A stretch of DNA of 64,000 nt from positions 1-64,000 of the forward strand of contig WLIT01000003.1 in NCBI GenBank assembly GCA_009726125.1. The letters run 5' to 3'. Below are positions 21,340-29,461 of this stretch, piece by piece. The position numbers and the translations under genes are program-made. Source of the stretch: Actinomycetota bacterium. Its GTDB lineage: Bacteria; Actinomycetota; Actinomycetes; Nanopelagicales; Nanopelagicaceae. Every line of letters starts with the position of its first letter. Position 1 is the stretch's first letter. The notes beneath the pieces were generated by a model. That model worked only from the letters and a program-made list of their open reading frames with translations, made no database searches and had not been told where the DNA came from.

Positions 21340-22632
21340 ATGAGTGGAAACTTTGGTTTCGGTCCTAATGATCCCAATGATTCAAGCGATCCAAACGATC
21401 CCAATAACCCAAATTTCAATGAGCTATTTGCTCAGCTTTCAAACTTTGGTTTAAATCCTGCGACACTTTTTGCCGCCGCAAATAGCGCAGGTTCTGTTGG
21501 TCCACTTATTTCAACTGACATTCTCCGTGATGTCGCCCGTAAATTTATTTCAAGCCAAGGAGAACTTCCGATTGGCTCGCAAGATATTGCTGATGCGCAA
21601 GTTGCGTTAGATATTGCAAATACCTGGCTCGATGAGGCAACCAATTTTCCTGCGCTATCTAGATCAAACCTTCCGGCATGGAGCAGACGCGACTGGTTAG
21701 ATTCCTCGGTAGCAAATTGGGCAAAGATGATTGAACCCCTTGCTGATGGAATGGCTAGCGCGCTAACAAATGTATTGAAGCAAGGGCCGACTGAAGGTCC
21801 GACTGAAGGTCCAGAACTTGCGGCGATCGCCCCAATCATGCGGGCCTTTATGGGATCTCTCATCGCAAGCCAGCTTGGAACTTCGGTAGGCCAATTAGCA
21901 GTATCAATCACTGGCTCTAATGATGTTGCGATTCCACTTTTCACGCAGAGTGAAGCGCGGCTAATCCCCCAAAATATTACGGCTTGGGCGCAAGGCCTAG
22001 ATATTCCAAGCGATGAGGTTCGAATCTTTCTAGCAATCCGTGAGGCCGCAGCATCGCGCCTCTTCTCGCACACCCCTTGGCTATCGAATTATATTCAAGG
22101 CGCAATTACCGCTTATGGCGCAGGTATAAAAATAGATATTGATTCAATTCAAGAACAGGCAGAACGTGCGTTGGAAACCGGTGAATTAGATATCAATAAT
22201 CCTGAATCGATTTCAGTAGCAATTAGCGCTGGCCTCTTTAAACCTGAGCAGAGCCCTTCGCAAGATGCTGCGCTAGCAAAGTTAGAGATGGCGCTGGCTT
22301 TAATTGAAGGTTGGATCGATTATGTAACGACAAAAGCTGTAGGCGATCGACTTCCTTCATACCCAGCGCTCAGTGAAACTCTGCGCCGACGTCGTGCACT
22401 TAAATCACCAACGCAACAATTATTTGCAACTCTCTTAGGGCTAGAAGTTTCACCAAGAAAAGCGCGCGAATGTGCACAATTTTGGTTTGAAGTTGAGAGC
22501 GAAATTGGGTTAGCAAATCGTGATCAACGCTGGGAAGATCCTGCGTTCTTGCCGAGAGCAGAAGAGTTGGCAGATGTTAAGAAATTCTTGGATAGCACTA
22601 GCGTTCCCGATGACCTCTCCGGGTTAATTTAA
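21340..22632 (+). CDS. Zinc-dependent metalloprotease-like protein (DUF2342 family)
   Basis: Similarity in organisation and synteny to Rv3195; GGTTGGGCGATG start region. Confidence 0.82.
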   Translation: MSGNFGFGPNDPNDSSDPNDPNNPNFNELFAQLSNFGLNPATLFAAANSAGSVGPLISTDILRDVARKFISSQGELPIGSQDIADAQVALDIANTWLDEATNFPALSRSNLPAWSRRDWLDSSVANWAKMIEPLADGMASALTNVLKQGPTEGPTEGPELAAIAPIMRAFMGSLIASQLGTSVGQLAVSITGSNDVAIPLFTQSEARLIPQNITAWAQGLDIPSDEVRIFLAIREAAASRLFSHTPWLSNYIQGAITAYGAGIKIDIDSIQEQAERALETGELDINNPESISVAISAGLFKPEQSPSQDAALAKLEMALALIEGWIDYVTTKAVGDRLPSYPALSETLRRRRALKSPTQQLFATLLGLEVSPRKARECAQFWFEVESEIGLANRDQRWEDPAFLPRAEELADVKKFLDSTSVPDDLSGLI

Positions 22633-22955
22633 CTCTCAAATAAAAAGCGAAGTTCCCGGGCGCACGATTCTTTGTTTGCCTTCCCCTTGCAAACAATGAA
22701 CGGTTATCCGAGAACTTCGTGAATAAAACTTAAAGTAAAGAGGGGGCATAATCAACTCCTATCCGCCTGAGCCACGCCAGATATTTTTGTAAATTGCTGT
22801 AAATATTTTTCGACTCATTCAATTGCTGCAATGAGTTAATTTTGATCGCGCCAATCGCCCCTAAATATGAAAGATATTTGAATACCTGTTGATAAACTTG
22901 TGCATAAGCGGTTGATAACTCTTGAAATCTGGGGAAAAGCGAGGTAATTACAACG

Positions 22956-23627
22956 GTGAGTTTTACTCCGAGTAGCGATAGCGCCAATTCCGTGGAGAAC
23001 TTTATTCAAGGTGAAATTTTTGCCGATACCTTCCCGAATATGCCTGCGCTAATTCCGAAAAAATCGATAAAGCAAGAACATGAAGAGCTTTTATCAAGAC
23101 TTCCAGAATTTAGGGTCATCAGAAGTTCACGGAGAAAGCGGACGCTCAACGCCTTCCGCCAAAATGGGGTGATTGAAATTCATATTCCTGACAGATTGAG
23201 TCGTCGTGAGGAGTTTGCAATGATTCCAGAGATGATTGACCTGGTTTTAAAGCGTGAGAACCGGCTGCGCAAGAGCGATAACGCGTTGTTGGAGTTAAGT
23301 GATCTAATTTTGGCCGAGTATCTGCCAGATTTTAGCGAGCGCCCGATATCTGTTACTTGGCGAGTAATGCGCGAGCGCTGGGGATCTTGCACAACGGTTG
23401 ATAAGACCATCAGAATTTCCGAAAGGTTAAATGGCGCCCCTGATTACGTAATTCGATATGTCCTATTCCATGAGTTGATTCATCTGAGGATTGCTGGCCA
23501 CGGAGATGACTTCTATGAATTCTTAGCCCGCTACCCCGAGAAATTGCGGGCTGAAGCCTTTTTAGAGGGATATGAGGCGGGATCTGTGGGAACTCCTGAG
23601 GAAATCTTGGAGTTGCCCCCAATTTAG
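22956..23627 (+). CDS. YgjP/M48-like metallopeptidase
   Basis: VLFHELIHLRIAGHGDDFY (HExxH-like) and SWRVMRERWGSC motifs; exact start uncertain. Confidence 0.85.
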   Translation: MSFTPSSDSANSVENFIQGEIFADTFPNMPALIPKKSIKQEHEELLSRLPEFRVIRSSRRKRTLNAFRQNGVIEIHIPDRLSRREEFAMIPEMIDLVLKRENRLRKSDNALLELSDLILAEYLPDFSERPISVTWRVMRERWGSCTTVDKTIRISERLNGAPDYVIRYVLFHELIHLRIAGHGDDFYEFLARYPEKLRAEAFLEGYEAGSVGTPEEILELPPI

Positions 23628-23735
23628 GCGTGAAATCCCCGTTTGTGAGCGTGTTCGGGGGTATGGTGAGCGCATACGCACGCAGAGCTCGGGATACTCC
23701 CAAGCTTTTGAGAGTGCGGCGATTGGAGGGTCATA

Positions 23736-23894
23736 ATGGCTGAAGAATATAAAGGTGAGGCCTACTGCGTTAAGTGCAAAGAGAAGCGTGCTTTTGAAGG
23801 TCACGTAAAAGTCTCTGAGTCTGGTCGCCGTATGGCACAAGGCATCTGCCCAGTGTGCGGAACAAAAGTAAACCGTATTCTTGGTAAGGCTTAA
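23736..23894 (+). CDS. Small zinc-ribbon protein (DUF5679-like), 52 aa
   Basis: MAEEYKGEAYCVKCKEKRAFEGHVKVSESGRRMAQGICPVCGTKVNRILGKA*; two CxxC; GGAGGG RBS; absent from the supplied ORF track because short. Confidence 0.92.
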   Translation: MAEEYKGEAYCVKCKEKRAFEGHVKVSESGRRMAQGICPVCGTKVNRILGKA

Positions 23895-23926
23895 TTAACA
23901 CCAAATAAAACCAAATAAAATTGAAC

Positions 23927-23959
23927 CGCCCCTTCGCGAAAGCGCGGGGGCGTTTTTAT
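23927..23959 (+). terminator. Intrinsic terminator
   Basis: CGCCCC-ttcgcgaaagcgcg-GGGGCG followed by TTTTTATT. Confidence 0.85.
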
Positions 23960-24087
23960 TGGGCTTCCAAACTGTGGGCTTCCAAACTGTGGGCTAATGA
24001 ATACCGACAGGTGAAATAAACAGGCCTGCTCCACAATTAAGCGCCAATCAATTTCACTTGCAAGTCGACTGCTAAATACTCGCGATT

Positions 24088-25233
24088 ATGACTTCTCTTA
24101 AATTTGATATTGCCTTCAGCGCTGCCAGCTTCCCCAGACTTAGATCTGGGGTAAATTATTTTGCGGTTGGTAATGAATTCAACCCCTGTATGTACGCTGG
24201 ATTTAGCCACCGTGGCGTTGAATTGGAATCACAAATAGCAAAGTATCTCCTGCAACTTTTAGATGGCTCACATACCTTAGAAAGCATCTATCAATTGCTT
24301 GCCGGAAATTTAAAGGAAGTTGCTGAGATTTTGAAGGTACTAGATCGAGAGCAATTAATTGAATTTCGAACTTCCAAATTGGTTACATTTGTTGAAGGCG
24401 AATTTGCGCCGGTTAATTTAATTAGTTTTACAAATAAAATGCGGGCTGAGGAGAACCTTTATTGCTGGCACCCCGCAATATCTATTGATAGAAGTTCAGA
24501 ATCACTGATAAATAGCCGACGCAATTTCGCGATTATTATCTTTGGTCGAAATCGCTTGGCGCTCTCCCTGTTTAGTATCTTGCAGGCAAGTGGATTTAGC
24601 CAAGTAAAGATTATCGACCGGAGCATCTCCTCTTCATCTGCTGAATCAGTTCAGATCGCACCGGAGGAGGTTTGTGGTCTTGCGATTCGAGGCAGCGATG
24701 TTGGCATGCGAAAAGCCTCAGTAATCGCCGATTTGGCACGGAATTCGCAATTGTTTCCAGCGCAAGATTTAGCTTTTCCGACTGTTCCAGATTTCATAAT
24801 CTCGACCGAAACAATCCCCCAAGAAACGTTACAGCGATGGATGAGTGAAGCGACTCCACATCTGGCAATCTCAAATTTAATTGAGAATAGAGTTGAGATT
24901 GGTCCGATAGTTCTACCCGGAAAGTCACCTTGTTTAAACTGTTTAAGCCTTTGGCGATCCGAACAATATCCCCATCATAAGGAGTTCGAATTAATTGCAG
25001 CTTTAGATGGCACGCAAGTAAAAAGTTTGGAACTTCCCTCCGCGCAAGTCGCGCTCTTGTCGGGGATTATTGCTATTCATGTGATCGAGTATTGCGCTAA
25101 TCAATTTCAACCTAATCAAAATGTGTCCCAATTAGTTGGGGCGACCCAGAGCACAAATTTATTTGAACCCCAAGGCGCTGAAGTTAGATACTGGCAACCA
25201 CATATTGCTTGTGGCTGCCAGCGTCTTATCTGA
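24088..25233 (+). CDS. E1-like/ThiF-fold protein with PqqD-like peptide-binding N-domain (TOMM cyclodehydratase partner-like)
   Basis: N-terminal winged-helix-like region (HRGVELESQIAKYLLQLLDGSHTLESIYQLL); CLNC...CGC zinc cysteines. Confidence 0.7.
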   Translation: MTSLKFDIAFSAASFPRLRSGVNYFAVGNEFNPCMYAGFSHRGVELESQIAKYLLQLLDGSHTLESIYQLLAGNLKEVAEILKVLDREQLIEFRTSKLVTFVEGEFAPVNLISFTNKMRAEENLYCWHPAISIDRSSESLINSRRNFAIIIFGRNRLALSLFSILQASGFSQVKIIDRSISSSSAESVQIAPEEVCGLAIRGSDVGMRKASVIADLARNSQLFPAQDLAFPTVPDFIISTETIPQETLQRWMSEATPHLAISNLIENRVEIGPIVLPGKSPCLNCLSLWRSEQYPHHKEFELIAALDGTQVKSLELPSAQVALLSGIIAIHVIEYCANQFQPNQNVSQLVGATQSTNLFEPQGAEVRYWQPHIACGCQRLI

Positions 25234-25245
25234 TTAGTAGAGAAA

Positions 25246-25593
25246 CTAGCTAGCTAGCTGCACTTTTTCCTTTTCGAGCGCATTTATTCGTGGTCGGCCA
25301 GCAGTGCGCTTTGCTTGAATAACTTTGCCATCCTCGAATAACTCACCACCCCAAATGCCGCAGGGTTCAGCGCGAGATAACGCACCTTCTAAACACTTGG
25401 CGCGCATTGGGCATTCACCACACAAAGCCTTGGCATAGGAAATCTCGGCTGGGCTCTCGGCGAAGAAGATTTCTGGATCTGCCTGATGGCAGGGAAGCTT
25501 CGTTGCTGAATCCGCAAAGGCGGTCACACCAATCTTTGCATCTGGGCCTTCGGCCCATCCGGGTACTAATAGTTCGCTGAAGAGAACAGTCAC
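25246..25593 (-). CDS. whiB7: WhiB7-like transcription factor (Fe-S, AT-hook)
   Basis: Four Cys (LPC, LCGECPMRAKC), GIWGGE turn, C-terminal AT-hook RTAGRPR; next to uvrD2-nudC-adnBA as in mycobacteria. GTG at 25593 is 8 nt after GGAGG; the supplied ORF start at 25602 overlaps the SD. Confidence 0.9.
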   Translation of the reverse strand: MTVLFSELLVPGWAEGPDAKIGVTAFADSATKLPCHQADPEIFFAESPAEISYAKALCGECPMRAKCLEGALSRAEPCGIWGGELFEDGKVIQAKRTAGRPRINALEKEKVQLAS

Positions 25594-25679
25594 TGTTCTC
25601 ACCTCCGTCTTTTCTAGGTTTGGCTTTCTCTTGTTGGGTTAGTTGGTTAGTTAGTTGGGTTAGTTCTTTGGACTAGGAA

Positions 25680-25720
25680 AAGCAAAAGGGCCGCGAATCC
25701 TTTGAAAGGATTTGCGGCCC
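25680..25720 (-). terminator. Intrinsic terminator / candidate whiB7 attenuator
   Basis: RNA GGGCCGCAAAUCCUUUCAAAGGAUUCGCGGCCC then UUUUGCUUUU; 20 nt after the stop of the 73-aa ORF and upstream of whiB7. Confidence 0.85.
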
Positions 25721-25739
25721 TGGGGCTTTTAACTATCGA

Positions 25740-25961
25740 TTAGCCGATAGTGCTCCAGGATCCGCTCTTTGCAAAGGCTGCATTGGTTGCATAATTAGCA
25801 GCGAAGGCAAAGCGCTTATGTGTTGATGGCTTGTTAGTAGCTGTATTAGCTGCTGCCCCAACGAAAGATTTGCGCCAAGTGTTTGATACTGCTGAAACAG
25901 CAGAATTAGACGCAGCGGCTATACCGCGAGCGCCTGTAACTTGAGCGAATCGTTGTGACAT
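25740..25961 (-). CDS. 73-aa Ala/Ser/Thr/Asn-rich ORF, candidate whiB7 leader uORF
   Basis: ATG 7 nt downstream of a -10-like TACCCT, no Shine-Dalgarno (leaderless configuration); followed by an intrinsic terminator. Confidence 0.55.
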   Translation of the reverse strand: MSQRFAQVTGARGIAAASNSAVSAVSNTWRKSFVGAAANTATNKPSTHKRFAFAANYATNAAFAKSGSWSTIG

Positions 25962-25968
25962 GTAGAGA

Positions 25969-26010
25969 AGGGTAACTCACGCCACAATGGCGACGCAAGT
26001 TAATTAAATT
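25969..26010 (-). promoter_or_regulatory. Candidate whiB7 (auto)promoter: AT-rich block + TTGCGT (-35) + 18 bp + TACCCT (-10)
   Basis: Minus strand AATTTAATTAAC-TTGCGT-N18-TACCCT-N7-ATG; the AT-rich block touches the -35, as in WhiB7-dependent promoters. Confidence 0.55.
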
Positions 26011-27655
26011 AGAGAATCCCCTGCAAGAAGGGGCTGGGGCTTCCTGAATATGAGAGATGAAGTTCGCTCTTTGCCCGCGTAAGGCCCACATAAAAGAGCC
26101 TGCGCTCCTCTTCAACATCGTTTCCCATCGGCAGGACGCCATCGCTAACGCCGGCTAAAAAGACGTGGTCCCACTCCAAACCTTTTGCGGCGTGAAGGGT
26201 TGAAAGCACTACACCGGGCAGGGTTGGTGGATTGTTCTGTTCGGCCCGATCCTCAAGTTCACGAAGATAAGTTCGTAAGGTTGGAGCGCCATCTTCCTGC
26301 ATCGACTTACCCAGGCCAAGGAAGGCGTGAACATAATCCGTCTCTCCAAATGGGCGCAGAACATCTACTAAATCGATATACCAGTTGCCGCCTTCACTTG
26401 GCAGAACTGATGCACTGCGAATAACGCGCATCGCATCTCGCACATCAATTCGCTCGAAGAATTTCTCGGAACTCTTAATTTGAGAGTCAATTCCTGCAGC
26501 GCGGAGTTCACGCTCGAAAATATCTAATTGCGCATTTGTTCTAGTTAAAATCGCAACTTCAACTCGGTCGCCAGATTTTGCGCGAAGTTCAGCAATTTTC
26601 TTGGCGATGAAATTCGCTTCGCTAGCGTTTGAATCGAATTTTGCAATCTCTGGTTTGGCGCCATGTTCATTCATCGACGCTAACTCGTGACCATGCTCGC
26701 CAATCATTCCGCCTTGACGCAAAATTGCATTTGCAGTTCCAATAATTTCTGGAGTAGAACGATAGCCGCGAGATAGCCGGATTACTTGGGCTTTAGGAAA
26801 GCGCTTGGTAAATCCAAGTAAGAATGAGGAGCTCGCACCAGCGAAGGAATAGATTGTTTGAGCAGCATCGCCCACAACGCAAATATCTTCGCGATTACCA
26901 AGCCATAAGTTAAGCAGACGTTGTTGCAACGGTGAAACATCCTGGTATTCATCAACCGTGAAGTAACGGTATTGGTCACGAATTCGCTCTCGAACATCGC
27001 GATCTTCTTCCAACATACCAACTGTAAGGAGAAGAACATCTTCAAAGTCAATTGCACGCTCTTGTTGTTTCAAAGTTTCATATGCTTGATAAACCTTTGA
27101 GATATCTTCAAAATTTGCTTTATCTGGCTTATTGTTTGGAATTCTAAGGCTGCGTCCTGCGCCAAGAGCAGATTCAACATATTCATCTGGCGAAATTTCT
27201 AAGACTTTAGCCCACTCAATCTCACTTGCAATTTCCCGAAGCGTAGAAGTTTGTGGCGCTAGTGAAGCATCTGTACGAGTTAGCGCTTCAGCGATTGCGC
27301 CAGATTTCATCGTTAGAAGTGAGGGAAAGGCGCCACCAAATGAATAGGGCCAGAAATACATCAACTGCTTTATCGCAGCAGAGTGAAAAGTTCGAGCCGT
27401 TGCATTTGGGATTCCCAAACCGCGAAGGCGGGCGCGCATTTCACCAGCCGCTCGTGCAGTGAAAGTTAGGGCCAAAGTTTTGCTTGGGTCAGTAACTCCA
27501 ATTGCAATTGCATATGCGATGCGGTGGGTAATAACTCTGGTCTTGCCGGTTCCGGCTCCTGCAATTACACATACTGGGCCACGAACTGCGGTAACAACTT
27601 CACGTTGCTCGGGATCTAGGGCCTCAAGTATCTGATCTGCGCCTGCTGCAACCAT
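26009..27655 (-). CDS. uvrD2: UvrD/PcrA-type superfamily I DNA helicase (UvrD2-like)
   Basis: GAGTGKTRVITHRIAYAI, VDEYQDVSPLQQRL, VGDAAQTIYSFAGA, STLHAAKGLEWDHVF, LFYVGLTRA. Confidence 0.92.
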   Translation of the reverse strand: MVAAGADQILEALDPEQREVVTAVRGPVCVIAGAGTGKTRVITHRIAYAIAIGVTDPSKTLALTFTARAAGEMRARLRGLGIPNATARTFHSAAIKQLMYFWPYSFGGAFPSLLTMKSGAIAEALTRTDASLAPQTSTLREIASEIEWAKVLEISPDEYVESALGAGRSLRIPNNKPDKANFEDISKVYQAYETLKQQERAIDFEDVLLLTVGMLEEDRDVRERIRDQYRYFTVDEYQDVSPLQQRLLNLWLGNREDICVVGDAAQTIYSFAGASSSFLLGFTKRFPKAQVIRLSRGYRSTPEIIGTANAILRQGGMIGEHGHELASMNEHGAKPEIAKFDSNASEANFIAKKIAELRAKSGDRVEVAILTRTNAQLDIFERELRAAGIDSQIKSSEKFFERIDVRDAMRVIRSASVLPSEGGNWYIDLVDVLRPFGETDYVHAFLGLGKSMQEDGAPTLRTYLRELEDRAEQNNPPTLPGVVLSTLHAAKGLEWDHVFLAGVSDGVLPMGNDVEEERRLFYVGLTRAKSELHLSYSGSPSPFLQGIL

Positions 27656-28591
27656 TTACTTACCGGACAAATCTCGAACATCTGCGCCGCTTTTCTCATA
27701 CCAAAATTCAATCATCTTGCGTGCAACGCTCATGCTCGGTGGCAGGGTTAGCGATTGATCTGCAATTGCTTCACGCATCGCTTCGCGAGTTAGCCAGCGA
27801 ATCTCTTCAATCTCTTCACCATCCGCTTTTGCTGAATCTGGATTGGTAGCAAGCGCCGAGAATGAAATCATAATTGAAGCTGGAAATGGCCAAGGTTGCG
27901 AACCAAGATAGGTAATTGCATCTGCTTTAATCCCGGACTCTTCAAATACTTCACGCATTACTGTCTGTTCAAATGATTCACCAGGTTCTACGAAACCAGC
28001 GAAGCACGAGAATCTCTTCTCTGGCCAAATCTTCTGGCGACCGAGAAGAACGCGATCAGCTTTATCTTTTACTAAAACAATTACTGCGCCATCTGTCCGT
28101 GGGTAATGTTCGGAACCATCTGATGTGCATTTGCGGAGTGAACCACCATTTGCGCTCTCGGTTGGTGCACCACATCTTGCGCAAAATTGGTGTGTGTGAT
28201 GCCAATTCGCAATTGCCTGCGAATGAATTGCGAGACCCATTTCAAGTTGTGGCAGATAATCTCCCAAAGTTCTAAGGGTCTGATAACTTTCAAGTAGCTC
28301 AAAACTTTCAAAATCATGGGCATCACTGCACCAAGCAAAATAAGCAATTCCCTTATCGATGCCAAGAAATAACTCTTCACCGATGGCGAATTTATTACCA
28401 GCGCGAAGTTCTGAAATCTGATTGGCGCTCTGAAAATCTAATTCAAAATTTGCTTTAACTAGAAACTTGCCCGATGCAAAGTGCAGAATTCGAGCCTCTT
28501 GCCAGAGCCTTGATAACTCATCTGGTTTCAACCGAAGCTCGCCCGAGCGGTCGACCGCCTCGCTAGCCAATGGGAGCTTTAAAACATTCAC
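27656..28591 (-). CDS. nudC: NAD(+) diphosphatase (NADH pyrophosphatase)
   Basis: Zn ribbon CARCG and Nudix box GFVEPGESFEQTVMREVFEESG plus SQPWPFPASIM. Confidence 0.95.
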   Translation of the reverse strand: MNVLKLPLASEAVDRSGELRLKPDELSRLWQEARILHFASGKFLVKANFELDFQSANQISELRAGNKFAIGEELFLGIDKGIAYFAWCSDAHDFESFELLESYQTLRTLGDYLPQLEMGLAIHSQAIANWHHTHQFCARCGAPTESANGGSLRKCTSDGSEHYPRTDGAVIVLVKDKADRVLLGRQKIWPEKRFSCFAGFVEPGESFEQTVMREVFEESGIKADAITYLGSQPWPFPASIMISFSALATNPDSAKADGEEIEEIRWLTREAMREAIADQSLTLPPSMSVARKMIEFWYEKSGADVRDLSGK

Positions 28592-28654
28592 CTGCAGACC
28601 CTACTAGCCAGCGCAACTCACAGCGAGATGGGCGTAAATCCCTTATAAAGTGCG

Positions 28655-29461
28655 GTGATGCGACTGACCTCTTGGAATTTATTACATGGTCAAGGTGCGG
28701 AAAATATGCGCGCAATTGCCAGTGATTTGGCGGTTGGCAATTCCGATTTTGTAATTGGAGTTCAGGAAGTCGACGCTTATCAAGATCGTTCAGATCAAGT
28801 TTTTCAGGTTTCAGAAATAGCAAGTGAATTAGGTGCCAAGTATTTTGGATTTGTGCGCTGTGTAATTGGAACACCAGGTTTTAGTTGGCGCAAAGTCCGG
28901 AGCGATGAGGCAATTTTAATTACCGACGTGCTTGCGCAGAACGATGATAATCCCCCTTCATACGGAATTGGCTTGATAACCAATATTCCAGTTCTCAAAT
29001 GGGAAGTATTGGCGCTAGGAAAATCAATTATTGGTTTGCCGCTGGTATTTCCCGATGCAGCTGCTGGGGAGAGCGTTAGACCTAAAGTTAAATTTATCTA
29101 CGTTAAGGATGAACCGAGATATGCGATTGCCGCACAACTTGAAAATGGCTATACAGTAGTTAATATGCATCTCTCCTTTGTGCCATTGGTAAATCTCTAT
29201 CAACTTTGGAAAGTGAAACGTTGGTTGGCCAAGATGCCTGGCAAACATATCCTGCTTGGAGATTTCAACCTACCCTTTGATATTCCAGTAAAATTCTCAA
29301 AGTGGAAATCTCTAGCGGCAATAGCGACTTATCCAACTTGGCAACCCAAGATTCAATTTGATTACATACTAAGTAATAGCGTAGAACAGAGCGAAGTTAA
29401 AGCTATTTACTTGGAGAGTAAAATTAGTGATCACTTGCCAGTAACAATTGAAATTAATTGA
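28655..29461 (+). CDS. Endonuclease/exonuclease/phosphatase family protein
   Basis: TSWNLLHGQG, LLGDFNLP, SDHLPVTIEI motifs. Confidence 0.88.
   Translation: MMRLTSWNLLHGQGAENMRAIASDLAVGNSDFVIGVQEVDAYQDRSDQVFQVSEIASELGAKYFGFVRCVIGTPGFSWRKVRSDEAILITDVLAQNDDNPPSYGIGLITNIPVLKWEVLALGKSIIGLPLVFPDAAAGESVRPKVKFIYVKDEPRYAIAAQLENGYTVVNMHLSFVPLVNLYQLWKVKRWLAKMPGKHILLGDFNLPFDIPVKFSKWKSLAAIATYPTWQPKIQFDYILSNSVEQSEVKAIYLESKISDHLPVTIEIN

Noticed and set aside
21432-22073. 213-aa minus-strand ORF
   Set aside because: Antisense to the DUF2342 gene; composition typical of a shadow frame.
22887-22918. Chromosomal oriC
   Set aside because: Only three box-like 9-mers and no dnaA/dnaN/gyrB neighbours; reported instead as an off-origin cluster candidate.
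22730-22987. 85-aa minus-strand ORF in the structured intergenic region
   Set aside because: No RBS, overlaps the start of the YgjP-like gene and the hairpins; coding not supported.
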